A stretch of DNA of 64,000 nt. Source: Campylobacteraceae bacterium. Lineage in GTDB: Bacteria; Campylobacterota; Campylobacteria; Campylobacterales; Sulfurovaceae. Below are positions 9,074 through 18,705 of the stretch, piece by piece (the stretch's first letter is position 1; each line of letters starts with the position of its first letter). The stretch covers positions 1-64,000 of the forward strand of contig JALWNT010000021.1 of assembly GCA_027080995.1 (NCBI GenBank), written 5' to 3'. The notes below the pieces were generated by a model. The model searched no databases. It saw only the letters and a program-made list of their open reading frames with translations, and was not told the origin of the DNA. The position numbers and the translations under genes were made by a program.

Positions 9074-9457
9074 ATGCAGCTTCAGACGCATCTTGCGATC
9101 GATGAAAGCCTGAGCGGTCGAGTGGTCCATCTGAGAGAGGGCTACGCGCAAGTCGTCCTGCCGACACACCGGGCGATGCTGGCCGATCGGCAGGGTTTGA
9201 TCCACGGGGGATTCCTCTTTGGCGCCGCCGATTACGCCGCGATGGCCGCGGTCAACGACCCGAATGTCGTTTTGGGAGCCGCGGAGATTCGCTTTTTGGC
9301 TCCGGTGCGCAAAGGTGAGACGGTGATTTTCGAAGCCGAAGTTCAGAGTCGGAAGGGGAAGAAACGGATCGTGAAAGTCCAGGGAAAGGTCGAGGGTAAA
9401 AAAGTCTTTCAAGGAAATTTCACCGCCTTCGTCCCCGATCGCCACATCCTGGAGTGA
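9074..9457 (+). CDS. Hotdog-fold thioesterase (PaaI-like)
   Basis: LIHGGFLFGAADYAAMAAVND typical hotdog helix; start MQLQTHL. Confidence 0.75.
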   Translation: MQLQTHLAIDESLSGRVVHLREGYAQVVLPTHRAMLADRQGLIHGGFLFGAADYAAMAAVNDPNVVLGAAEIRFLAPVRKGETVIFEAEVQSRKGKKRIVKVQGKVEGKKVFQGNFTAFVPDRHILE

Positions 9458-9536
9458 TTCGCTGAACAATCCTTCAAAATCCCCGAAAAAAACTTGACAA
9501 AACAGATAACGATCATATTCTTAGCACTTAGCACAC

Positions 9537-10139
9537 TTATCTCCTCTTCACCTGCTCGATCCAAAAAGGGATGTTGCGCTGCTCACGTTTGAGCGTACTG
9601 GCGGGGCCGTGGCCGGGATAGAGAGTATAGTCTTTTTCGATCCGTTGCACCTTTTTCAGGCTTTGAAGCATCGCTTCGGCACTGGAGTAGGGGAAATCCC
9701 AGCGTCCGATGGAATCACGGAAGAGAAAATCGCCGCTGAACCAAACGTCGCCGATCTCGATGACGGAGCAGCCGGGAGTATGGCCGGGGAAATGGCGAAA
9801 TCGGACGGGAATCCCTCCGATCTTCATCGGGTTTTCGTCCCGGACGGCGACGTCGGCTTCGCTGGGGGGCATTCCCTGTCCCAGCGGATCGGCACTGAGC
9901 ATAAAGAGATCCCCTTCGGGGCAGTAGATCGGAATGCCGAGTTGCTCTTTGAGTTCGGCGTTGCTCCAGACATGATCGAAATGGCCGTGGGTGTTGAGGA
10001 TGGCGACGGGGTTTTCGACCTGCTGCAGGACCCATTCGCTCGCTCCCATTCCCGGATCGATGATGAGCTCTTTTTTGTTTTCGCGGACAATGTAGCAGTT
10101 GGTCTGATAAGCCCCCATGGGGTGGCTGAGGATCTCCAT
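9537..10139 (-). CDS. MBL-fold hydrolase (glyoxalase II-like)
   Basis: THGHFDH, FPGHTPGCSVIEI, SGDFLFRDSIGR, YPGHGP. Confidence 0.88.
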   Translation of the reverse strand: MEILSHPMGAYQTNCYIVRENKKELIIDPGMGASEWVLQQVENPVAILNTHGHFDHVWSNAELKEQLGIPIYCPEGDLFMLSADPLGQGMPPSEADVAVRDENPMKIGGIPVRFRHFPGHTPGCSVIEIGDVWFSGDFLFRDSIGRWDFPYSSAEAMLQSLKKVQRIEKDYTLYPGHGPASTLKREQRNIPFWIEQVKRR

Positions 10140-10143
10140 CGGT

Positions 10144-10149
10144 TATAAT
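10144..10149 (+). promoter_or_regulatory. Candidate -10 element directly upstream of the DUF455 start codon
   Basis: TATAAT, start codon ATG at 10156. Confidence 0.4.
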
Positions 10150-10155
10150 TCCTTT

Positions 10156-10974
10156 ATGAACTTTTATTCACAACTCGAAGCGATATTGACGACGGATACG
10201 ATCGAGCGCAAAGAGAGCCTCCTCGCGGAAGCGCTGAAGTATTGTAACACAGCGGAAGTGGCGCCGGGAGCGGGCTTCGTCCCTCGGAGTTTCGAGAGCC
10301 CTTCCTATGCCCGGCGTTGTCGGATCGTCGCTCCGAGGGATTTGCCCCGACGCCGGAAATTTGCAACAAGAGAGGGCTTGGCTTTGCAGGTGCACGCCAT
10401 CGCACACATCGAATACAGCGCCGTCGATCTGGCGGTCGATGCGGTTTACCGTTTTCCGCAGATGCCGCGGGAGTACAAGCGCGACTGGCTCGAAGTGGCG
10501 CAGGAGGAGATCCGCCATTTCAAGATGTTGGAGAGGATTCTGGAAATGCTGGGCCATCGCTACGGAGATTTTCCCGTGCATCGGGGACTTTTCGATGCGG
10601 CGAAACATACGCAAGGAGATGTGCTGGAGCGGATGGCGGTGATCCCCCGGCATTATGAAGCGACGGGTCTGGATGTCAATCCCCGCATCGTCGAGAAGCT
10701 CGCTCCTTTGAAGCGAAAACCGGAAGTCGCCGCACTGCTTGAAGCGTTGGAGGTCATTTACGAAGAGGAGATCGATCACGTCCGCAAAGGCGACCGTTGG
10801 TTCCGTTATGTCTGCCGGGAGCGGGGCTTGGATCCCGAGAGCACTTTTCTGGAGATTCTGACACGCTACCGCCTGCTGGGGGGGCGCTCCGCGCTGAATG
10901 TCGAAGCGCGGAAGGAGGCCGGATTCGCCTGCCCGGAGCTGCTTCGCCTGGGCGCGCAGGAGTGCGAAGAGTAA
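10156..10974 (+). CDS. DUF455 ferritin-like protein
   Basis: HAIAHIEYSAVDLAVDA...EEIRHFKML...EEEIDHVRKGDRWF carboxylate/His motifs. Confidence 0.8.
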   Translation: MNFYSQLEAILTTDTIERKESLLAEALKYCNTAEVAPGAGFVPRSFESPSYARRCRIVAPRDLPRRRKFATREGLALQVHAIAHIEYSAVDLAVDAVYRFPQMPREYKRDWLEVAQEEIRHFKMLERILEMLGHRYGDFPVHRGLFDAAKHTQGDVLERMAVIPRHYEATGLDVNPRIVEKLAPLKRKPEVAALLEALEVIYEEEIDHVRKGDRWFRYVCRERGLDPESTFLEILTRYRLLGGRSALNVEARKEAGFACPELLRLGAQECEE

Positions 10975-11110
10975 TTGAGCTCTCTGAAAAACCCAAGAGT
11001 TACATTTGTGTTATCCTGAACTTGATTCAGGATCCACAGTTTTATGGACATTCAAAGACCTGGATTCCGGGTCAAGCCCGGAATGACGGATATTTTTCAG
11101 AGCTCTCAAT
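10974..11110 (+). repeat. MITE/REP-like element, copy 1 (terminal inverted repeats plus two internal hairpins)
   Basis: Left end attgagctctctgaaaaa versus right end tttttcagagctctcaat (16/18 inverted match); internal perfect hairpins atcctgaa-cttga-ttcaggat and attccggg-tcaag-cccggaat. Confidence 0.75.
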
Positions 11111-11212
11111 TTGGAAAGAAAATATCGTCAAATAGAAAGAATTAACATAATTCAAACATAGCTTTCGTTAGACTATCGGGTAAATAACCGATCCGAAAAT
11201 TAGAGAGAACTT

Positions 11213-12406
11213 ATGAAAAACGAAGAGAAAGAGACTGAAGAGATTATTGAGACGACTGAAGCGGAAACAGAAGAGAAAGAAGCAAACGCAATGACCGTCA
11301 GCTATTTCGGACCGGCGCTTCTTCCCGAAACGCTGCTCGAACGTCTGGGAGAGCAACGAGAGATCGAAGGAGCGTTGGGGCGTTTCGAAAAGAAGATCGC
11401 GGATTACGTCGGAGCTCCGTATGCTCTGGGGCTTTCCAGCTCCACTTCGGCGCTGCACCTGGCGATGTGTGCTCTGGATCTCAAGCGGGGTGACAAGGTG
11501 CTCTGTCCGGTCAACGCATTCGTCGACGTTCCCGAAGTGGTGCGCCATTTCGATGCCGAACCGATCTTCGTCGATTGTGACGCCCACAGCTATCTGATCG
11601 ACCTCGATCGTCTCGAGGAGGCGCTGGAGCGCTACAACCACAAGAAGCTGCGGGCGGTGATCGTGCACCATATGGCCGGGCTGCCCGTCGATCTCGAGCG
11701 GTTGTGGGAGTTGGCGCGACGCTACGACGTCAAAATCATCGAAGACGCGACCCACGCTCTGGGAGCGACGTACGATGCCCGCAGGATCGGCTCTTTTCCC
11801 GAGAATCTTTTGACGGTCTTTTCTCTCGGGGACAAATGCGGGACCCATTTCAATGCGGGAATTCTGGTGACCCATGACGAGGAGTGTCACGAAAGGGCGG
11901 CGCTTCTGCGCAATCACGGGATGGTGGAGCAGGCGGGCGGGGTCGATTATCTCTACGACGTCGTAGACATCGGCTGCGAATATCGCCTCAACGACTACGA
12001 GGCTCTCTATGCGGAGATACTGCTTGAGGGGAATGAAGCCAAAAGGGCTCGACGTCGTGAAATCGCCGAATATTACTTTTTGGAGTTGGCGGGGTTGAAT
12101 CATGTCCGTCTGCCGGCGGGGCATCCCGAGCACGATTACACCCGTTTCATCGTCGAAGTGGATCGCAACCGTGACGCTTTTGCTCGGGCGCTCCAGCGTC
12201 GGGGGATCGAAATCAACCTGCACTACGTCCCTCTGCATGCGACGCGATACTACAAAGAGAAGTATCACTACAAGCTTTTCGATTTTCCTCAGGCGATGCA
12301 GGCGTATCAGCGGGTGATGTCTCTGCCCAACCGCCCGGAGATGAGCGAAGAGGAGCTCGCCTACGTTTGTGAGGCGATTCGGGAGATCGACGCGGTACAC
12401 GTCTGA
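11213..12406 (+). CDS. DegT/DnrJ/EryC1/StrS-family PLP aminotransferase
   Basis: SSTSALHLAMCALDLKRGDKVLCPVNAFVD, IEDATHALGATYD, LRNHGM; possible alternative start near MTVSYFGPA (11291). Confidence 0.8.
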   Translation: MKNEEKETEEIIETTEAETEEKEANAMTVSYFGPALLPETLLERLGEQREIEGALGRFEKKIADYVGAPYALGLSSSTSALHLAMCALDLKRGDKVLCPVNAFVDVPEVVRHFDAEPIFVDCDAHSYLIDLDRLEEALERYNHKKLRAVIVHHMAGLPVDLERLWELARRYDVKIIEDATHALGATYDARRIGSFPENLLTVFSLGDKCGTHFNAGILVTHDEECHERAALLRNHGMVEQAGGVDYLYDVVDIGCEYRLNDYEALYAEILLEGNEAKRARRREIAEYYFLELAGLNHVRLPAGHPEHDYTRFIVEVDRNRDAFARALQRRGIEINLHYVPLHATRYYKEKYHYKLFDFPQAMQAYQRVMSLPNRPEMSEEELAYVCEAIREIDAVHV

Positions 12407-12419
12407 TCCGAGGAATGCC

Positions 12420-13346
12420 ATGCGATGGGATCCGACAGCCTGGGTCGAGCGACTTTGGTTCGATCCGGGCCCGGGAGCGCGACTGCTGAGTTATGCCCTG
12501 CTTCCGTTGGCCGGGCTCTACGGGACGGGAATGGCGCTTCGGCGGAAGCTGGCGCGGCGGCGCTCTTTCGGGCTTCCCATCGTCAGCGTCGGCAACCTTC
12601 TCGTCGGAGGAACGGGCAAGACCCCCTTTCTCGCCGCGCTTGCCGGACGGTATGAAGGGGTTTGGATCGTATCGCGGGGATACGGGCGGCGCAGCCGGGG
12701 ATTGGTGACGGTCTCGAAACCCGGGAAGATCCTTGCCTCCGTTGCCGAAGCGGGAGACGAAGCGATGCTGCTGGCTCGGAAGCTGCCGCGAGCGGGGGTG
12801 ATCGTCGCAGAGAATCGTGCGGAGGGGATCGAAGCGGCGCGAAGGCAAGGAGCGCGTCTTCTCTTTCTCGACGACGGTTTCAACCGGGTGGAAATCGAAA
12901 AGTTCGAGATCCTTCTGGAGCCGGCGAAGCTCCCCAACCGTTTCGTGATCCCCGCCGGCCCCTTTCGTGAATTTCCCTCCACGGCCCGTCGGGCCGATCT
13001 GCAGCTGAAGGAGGGGCGGGATTTTCATCGGGAGGTGCACATCGAGGGGACGCGGAAGCGGATGCTCTTGGCGACGGCCATCGCCCGGCCGGAGCGCTTG
13101 GAGCCTTGGCTGCCCGAGGGGGTCGTGGATCGGCTCTTGCTTCCCGATCACGGATGGTTCGACGAAGAGCGGCTGCAAGAGGCGATGGAGCGCTGCGGAG
13201 CCGAGAGCCTTCTTGTGACCGAAAAGGATGCCGTGAAGATGGAGGGCTTTAAGCTCCCCCTCTCGCTGATGCGGTTAGAATTGTGTATTACCGATGCGGC
13301 GTTGGCCGCCGTCGATGCCTACGTGAAGGATGCCTATGCAACATAA
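12420..13346 (+). CDS. lpxK: Tetraacyldisaccharide 4'-kinase
   Basis: PIVSVGNLLVGGTGKTPF, SRGYGR, GDEAMLLAR, LLFLDDGF; start MRWDPTAW. Confidence 0.9.
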   Translation: MRWDPTAWVERLWFDPGPGARLLSYALLPLAGLYGTGMALRRKLARRRSFGLPIVSVGNLLVGGTGKTPFLAALAGRYEGVWIVSRGYGRRSRGLVTVSKPGKILASVAEAGDEAMLLARKLPRAGVIVAENRAEGIEAARRQGARLLFLDDGFNRVEIEKFEILLEPAKLPNRFVIPAGPFREFPSTARRADLQLKEGRDFHREVHIEGTRKRMLLATAIARPERLEPWLPEGVVDRLLLPDHGWFDEERLQEAMERCGAESLLVTEKDAVKMEGFKLPLSLMRLELCITDAALAAVDAYVKDAYAT

Positions 13347-14187
13347 GATCGAAATCGTACAGACCCTGCTGGAAGCGCTGCCCTATATTCGGAAGTTCCG
13401 TGATGAAATCGTCGTCGTCAAATACGGTGGATCCGCCCAGGAGAGCGACGAACTCAAGGCGAAATTCGCCCAGGATATCGTCTTGCTCCATACCGTGGGA
13501 ATGAAACCGGTCATTGTCCACGGGGGCGGCAAAAACATCACCCGGCTGCTGAGTGAGCTGGGGATCGAGACCCGCTTCATCGCCGGCCAGCGGGTGACGA
13601 CCCGGGAAGTGATGCGCATCGCCGAGATGGTTCTCAGCGGAGAGATCAACCGGGAGATCGTCGCGCTGCTCAATTCCCAAGGCGCCCGGGCCATCGGTCT
13701 TTCGGGCAAAGACGGTAACTTCATGGAGGCGCTGCCCAAAGACAGCGAAAACTACGGCTACACCGGCGTCATCGAGACGATCCGCCCCGAGATCGTCACC
13801 AACATTCTCGACGACGGCTTCGTCCCCGTCATCGCCCCCATCGCCAGCGGCGGCAGTCTGGGGCATCCGGGCTTCAACATCAACGCCGACCTGGCGGCCA
13901 GCCGCATCGCCGTGGCGCTGGGGGCGCGCAAGATTCTCTTCCTCACCGATACACCGGGTGTTCTGGATGCCGAAGGGGAATTGATCGGGCGCCTCAGCAT
14001 CGAGCAGACCCGCCGGCTCAAAGAGGAGGAGACGATCCACGGCGGGATGGTCCCCAAGGTCGACGCCTGCATCGAAGCGCTGCGCGGCGGGGTCAAAAAA
14101 GCCCACATCATTGACGGTCGCGTCGAACACTCCTTGCTGCTGGAGATCCTCACCAGCAGCGGAATCGGCACCTGCATCGAACTTTAA
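13336..14187 (+). CDS. argB: Acetylglutamate kinase
   Basis: VVKYGGSAQ, VIVHGGGKNI, ILFLTDTPGVLD, GGMVPKVDACIEAL; overlaps lpxK 3' end. Confidence 0.94.
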   Translation: MQHKIEIVQTLLEALPYIRKFRDEIVVVKYGGSAQESDELKAKFAQDIVLLHTVGMKPVIVHGGGKNITRLLSELGIETRFIAGQRVTTREVMRIAEMVLSGEINREIVALLNSQGARAIGLSGKDGNFMEALPKDSENYGYTGVIETIRPEIVTNILDDGFVPVIAPIASGGSLGHPGFNINADLAASRIAVALGARKILFLTDTPGVLDAEGELIGRLSIEQTRRLKEEETIHGGMVPKVDACIEALRGGVKKAHIIDGRVEHSLLLEILTSSGIGTCIEL

Positions 14188-14308
14188 GTTTTTTCCTTCA
14201 ATTTACGAATCACGGACGAATGGATGTGGATCGAAGTCTCTCTCCTACCGTTTGAGATAAAAGCACCTTCTGATACAATGCCGAAATATCCGAAAAAGAG
14301 GAGCGAAG

Positions 14309-16414
14309 ATGCCCCGGAATGCGGAACGTAAAGAGATCGAGAGTGTCTGCACCTATTGCGGGGTCGGATGCGACATCACCGGCGTAGTGGAAGCAAACCG
14401 CATCGTCAAAATCTACGCCCAGAAAGACGGAGTGGTCAGCCAGGGGAAACTCTGCATCAAAGGCAAATACGGTTTCGATTTCGTCGAAGCCTCGGACCGG
14501 ATCCGCACGCCCCGAGTCGCCCGGCGTTTTCTGGAGCGCAATCCGCAGCTGGCGGAACGATTTGCCGAGAAGTTCACGCCGCTGGACGAAGAGTGGGTGA
14601 CGACCGATCTGGAGACGGCCGCGGAGTTGGCCGCGCTGAAGCTGACGGCGATCAAAAACCAATACGGCGCCGAGAGTTTCTGCGCCATCGGCGGAGCACG
14701 AACCAGCTGCGAAAGCGCTTATCTGTTTCAAAAGTTTTGCCGTGAAAGCGTCGGATCTCCCCACGTGGACAACTGCGCCCGCGTCTGCCACTCCCCCAGC
14801 CTCAAAGGGATGCGCGAAACGATCGGAGAGGGGGCGGCGACCAATCCTTACGACGACATTTACGAGGCGGAGTTTATGATCGTCATCGGCTCCAACACCC
14901 TCGAAGCCCACCCCATCGTCGCCAACCGCATCGTCAATATGGCCCGCACCCACGACAATCTGGCGGTTATCGACGTGCGCCGGACCAAACTCTCGCGTTT
15001 TGCAAAACACGACTGCCTCATCCCCTTCGAATCCAACCTCCTGGTGCTCAATATGATGGCCCGGGTGATCCTCGAAGAGGAGCTCTACGACGAAGAGTTC
15101 GTCCGTACCCGCACCCGAGGCTTCGACGCTTATCGGGAGGCGGTCTTGAACGACCCCTATACCGATCCCTCCTTTTTCACCCGCATCCCGGGCTACGAAG
15201 AGTTGGCGCGGCAGATCCCCAAGATCGCCCGCGAATACGCCATCAAACGCTCGATGATCTTCTGGGGGCTGGGCATCACCGAACATCTCGACGGTTCGGC
15301 CGCGGTGATGGCCATCACCCACCTGGCGCTGCTGACGGGGAACGTCGGCAAAGTCGGGGCGGGGCTGATGCCTCTGCGGGGGCAAAACAACGTCCAGGGG
15401 GCCTGCGACATGGGCTGTCTGCCTTATTACCTTCCCGATTACCGTACGCCGGAGAGAGAAGGGATGATGACCCCGCAGCTCATCGAGGCGATGGGGGAGG
15501 GGCGGATCAAGGCGCTCTTCAATATGGGCGAAGACATTGCCCACATCCACCCCAATCTCAACAAAATCGACCGTGCGTTGGAAAATCTGGAGCTGCTGGT
15601 GGTTCAGGAGCTTTTTATGACGGAGATCGCCCAAAAGGCCGATATCGTTTTCGGGGTCAAATCGGCCTACGAAAAGACCGGGGTCTACGTCAACGCGATG
15701 CGGCGTCTGCATCTTTCGCAGCCGCTGGTGCAGAGCGATCTGCCTGACGATTGGGAAGTGCTTCAACTCATCGACCGCAAGATGGGAGGAGACTTCGACT
15801 ATGCCGACAGCGAAGCGGTCTGGGAAGAGGTGCGCCGCGTGGCGCCCGAACGTTTCAGAGGTGCGGCTTACTACCGGCTGAAGCGGCATAGGAAACGGGG
15901 GATGCAGTGGCCGATCTATCACGAGGATACACCGATTTTGCATCTGCTCGACTTCCGGACGGAAGACGGATTGGGGCGCTATCGGTACCATCCGTGGAGG
16001 CCGAGAGGGATGGTGGTCGAACTTCTTGAGGGAAGTTTCCGCCCCGAGGAGCATACCCGGCGCTACCTGACGACGGGTCGGACACTGGCGCAGTACAACA
16101 ATGCTGCCCAGACACAACGCAGCCGGAAGCTTGCTTCCCGTTATCCGGACGATCTGCTCTGGGCCCATCCCGACGACGAAGAGCGTTTCGGAGATCGGGT
16201 CATTCTGCGTACGGAACACGGTGAGAGTGACGCGCTCTCTTTGCGTTACAGTGAGGGAATCCTCCCCGGGACCCTCTATGCGACCTTCCATCACGCCCGC
16301 AGCGGCATCAACCGCCTCTTCGGGGACGAGGCCGACGCGATGATTTTGACGCCTCGTTTCAAATCCCTGAAGGTGGAGGTCCTGCCCGTGGGTGACGAGA
16401 TCGGATGCAGCTGA
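14309..16414 (+). CDS. Molybdopterin oxidoreductase, formate dehydrogenase alpha-like (Cys form, no Tat signal)
   Basis: N-terminal 4Fe-4S motif CTYCGVGCDI...GKLCIKGKYGFDFV; NCARVCHSPSLKGM (Cys where FdhF has Sec); C-terminal TTGRTLAQYNN. Confidence 0.82.
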   Translation: MPRNAERKEIESVCTYCGVGCDITGVVEANRIVKIYAQKDGVVSQGKLCIKGKYGFDFVEASDRIRTPRVARRFLERNPQLAERFAEKFTPLDEEWVTTDLETAAELAALKLTAIKNQYGAESFCAIGGARTSCESAYLFQKFCRESVGSPHVDNCARVCHSPSLKGMRETIGEGAATNPYDDIYEAEFMIVIGSNTLEAHPIVANRIVNMARTHDNLAVIDVRRTKLSRFAKHDCLIPFESNLLVLNMMARVILEEELYDEEFVRTRTRGFDAYREAVLNDPYTDPSFFTRIPGYEELARQIPKIAREYAIKRSMIFWGLGITEHLDGSAAVMAITHLALLTGNVGKVGAGLMPLRGQNNVQGACDMGCLPYYLPDYRTPEREGMMTPQLIEAMGEGRIKALFNMGEDIAHIHPNLNKIDRALENLELLVVQELFMTEIAQKADIVFGVKSAYEKTGVYVNAMRRLHLSQPLVQSDLPDDWEVLQLIDRKMGGDFDYADSEAVWEEVRRVAPERFRGAAYYRLKRHRKRGMQWPIYHEDTPILHLLDFRTEDGLGRYRYHPWRPRGMVVELLEGSFRPEEHTRRYLTTGRTLAQYNNAAQTQRSRKLASRYPDDLLWAHPDDEERFGDRVILRTEHGESDALSLRYSEGILPGTLYATFHHARSGINRLFGDEADAMILTPRFKSLKVEVLPVGDEIGCS

Positions 16415-16758
16415 TGCGGCGTGCGCGTTTGAGAGAGTTTGGACAAGAGAGCGAAGAGTTGGCGACCCGTTTTCTCGAAACAGCGGGATTCAAAATCCTC
16501 GAGCGCAACTTTTATGCCCGGAAAATGGGAGAGATCGATATCGTGGCGGAAAGAGGAGGCGTTTTGCATTTCATCGAAGTCAAAAGCGCCGGACGCGATT
16601 TCGATCCCATCTACAATCTGACCCCGGCGAAACTGCGTCGCGTCGTCAATTCCGCCCACTATTACTTGAAAGTCAAAAACCTGGATTTCCCCTACTGCAT
16701 CGATGCGCTTCTGATCCGTCGGGGGGAAGTGGAGTTGATCGAGAATATCACCGTTTGA
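16405..16758 (+). CDS. yraN: UPF0102 family YraN-like endonuclease-fold protein
   Basis: GQESEELATRFLETAGFKILERNFYARKMGEIDIVAERGGVLHFIEVKSA. Confidence 0.88.
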   Translation: MQLMRRARLREFGQESEELATRFLETAGFKILERNFYARKMGEIDIVAERGGVLHFIEVKSAGRDFDPIYNLTPAKLRRVVNSAHYYLKVKNLDFPYCIDALLIRRGEVELIENITV

Positions 16759-18547
16759 AAAGCGCCGCCGGGTGGGTGATGAAATACTGGAACTCCAGTT
16801 GGGAAACCGGTTTGGAGAAGAGATATCCCTGAAGATAATCGGCACCGAGACTGCTGAGGGTCTTAGCATCATCAACCGTTTCGATCCCCTCGGCGACGAT
16901 GGTCATTCCCAACGCGTGCCCGAGGCGAATCATACTGGTGACGATGTGGCGATTGTCAGGATTTTGGTTGATATCACTGACAAAACCACGGTCGATCTTC
17001 AACGTTTCGATGGGAAACTCGGCCAGATAGGCGAAGGAAGAGTATCCCGTACCAAAGTCGTCGAGTGCGATGGCAATGTCGAGTTTTTTGAGTTCCTGAA
17101 GTCTTTGGTGGGTGAGAGTAGGATTGCGCATCGAGGAGTGCTCCGTGATCTCGAGTTTAAGTTTTGAATCACCGATCTCGTAACGTGAGAGAAGGTTAGC
17201 GACGTTGGTGACAAAATCCGGATCCTCTAGCTCCCGAAGAGAGAGGTTGACATTGAGGGTGAGAGGAGGAAAACCGAATGAGTTCCAGCTGCTCATATGG
17301 CGTAGAGCCTCTTTCAATACATAGCGACCGATATCGAGGATAAGACCGCTGCGTTCGGCAATGGGAATGAAAAGGTCAGGAGAAATGATTCCCCGTTCGG
17401 GATGGTGCCAACGTATCAAGACCTCCGCACCGAAAAGCGTGTAACTTCCCCCCCGGATAATCGGCTGAAAATAGAGTTTGATCTCTTCATTTTCCAAAGC
17501 TCTCTTGATCTCCTCATTGAGGCGATGCTCCTTGTCTTTTGTGGCTTCATGGCTTTCGTCGGCGACGACAAGTTGTCCCTGGCCCGCCTCCTGAGCCTCC
17601 GCAAGGGCACTGTAGGCTCCGTCTAGCAGTTCATGGAGAGTCTTTTCTCGGGGATAGAAGCTGACACCGCCGGAAAAACTGAGATTGTCCTCTTCCCCTT
17701 TTTGAGTATACCGGGTGTGAAAACGCTGCTGAAAATTTTGAAAAAGGGCGTAAATCTCATCAAAATCGTTTGTTTCATTGATGAGAAGTAGAAACGTGAC
17801 GTAGTTAAGATGATAGATCGAGAGGCGGGGATTCTCTTCGGCGACTTCACGCAGTGTATGAGCGAAGGTGTCTATGATGCGTCCCATTTCGCTATAACCC
17901 AGAATGGATCGGAAATAGGAGGGATTATCCAATTCGACTACCATAACGGAAAAATGGCGATTTTTTGAGAGACTGCTTGTCATTCGCGTGATATCGCCGA
18001 ATGCCTGCATTTGATTGGGGAGACCGGTGAGCGGATTGAGATGGTGCATCTTCATCAATTTTTTTTCGCAGCTTCGGTCATGGAAAGAGAAAACAGTGTA
18101 TCGCTGAGGCGTAGTGCTAAAACGAACAGTTTTGAGTGAAAGGCCCAAGGTTCGGTCATCCTGTGCCGCCAATCTTACTTCATTGAAGAAGCTGGAGTCG
18201 TTTCGCTTGTTGACCCGATGGTATTCAATGAGTCCACTCATTGTGAAAGTCTGATTTTCATTCGGAAGAAAAAACTCTAGACGGGAATCAAGCGACTGAA
18301 GAGACTCATCTTCTGAGAGTGAAAGTAACTTTTTGGCAGAGAGGTTGGTAAAAACAACTTTTCCACTCCGATCTATTATGATTGTAGCGTCTTCCGACAA
18401 TTGACAGGCTTCACGAAATTTGGCAGTGAGTGTGGAGGGATCTTCTTTCTGGGAAATGATCTCTTTTTTCTCTTTTTTATAAAGGAAAAGAAGAAGGATA
18501 ACAAGCCCTCCCACTCCCGCTAATATTATTTGATACTCATTACTCAT
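16748..18547 (-). CDS. Membrane-anchored PAS-GGDEF(degenerate)-EAL protein
   Basis: N-terminal TM; NPLTGLPNQMQ; GGDEF site replaced (YHLNYVTFLLL); EAL signature AEVLIRWHHPERG, DDFGTGYSSFAYL, VAEGIET. Confidence 0.87.
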   Translation of the reverse strand: MSNEYQIILAGVGGLVILLLFLYKKEKKEIISQKEDPSTLTAKFREACQLSEDATIIIDRSGKVVFTNLSAKKLLSLSEDESLQSLDSRLEFFLPNENQTFTMSGLIEYHRVNKRNDSSFFNEVRLAAQDDRTLGLSLKTVRFSTTPQRYTVFSFHDRSCEKKLMKMHHLNPLTGLPNQMQAFGDITRMTSSLSKNRHFSVMVVELDNPSYFRSILGYSEMGRIIDTFAHTLREVAEENPRLSIYHLNYVTFLLLINETNDFDEIYALFQNFQQRFHTRYTQKGEEDNLSFSGGVSFYPREKTLHELLDGAYSALAEAQEAGQGQLVVADESHEATKDKEHRLNEEIKRALENEEIKLYFQPIIRGGSYTLFGAEVLIRWHHPERGIISPDLFIPIAERSGLILDIGRYVLKEALRHMSSWNSFGFPPLTLNVNLSLRELEDPDFVTNVANLLSRYEIGDSKLKLEITEHSSMRNPTLTHQRLQELKKLDIAIALDDFGTGYSSFAYLAEFPIETLKIDRGFVSDINQNPDNRHIVTSMIRLGHALGMTIVAEGIETVDDAKTLSSLGADYLQGYLFSKPVSQLEFQYFITHPAALFKR

Positions 18548-18666
18548 GATACAAACTGTTCATTCCTGTTTATTTTCCTTTATTTTGCTGTATTGTATCA
18601 ACAATACTATGAATATTTCCGGAAAGAATAAACAAAAATGGTTAATAAAGACTTTATCTTTTTGTG

Positions 18667-18672
18667 TATAAT
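18667..18672 (+). promoter_or_regulatory. Candidate -10 element (extended TGTGTATAAT) for trxA
   Basis: TATAAT about 34 nt upstream of the trxA ATG. Confidence 0.45.
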
Positions 18673-18705
18673 CACGAACCTAAAATCATACGAAAAGGAT
18701 TCTCA

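Noticed and set aside
14210-16294. 694-aa minus-strand ORF antisense to the molybdopterin oxidoreductase
   Set aside because: Shadow ORF; the plus strand has clear Fe-S and Mo-cofactor motifs.
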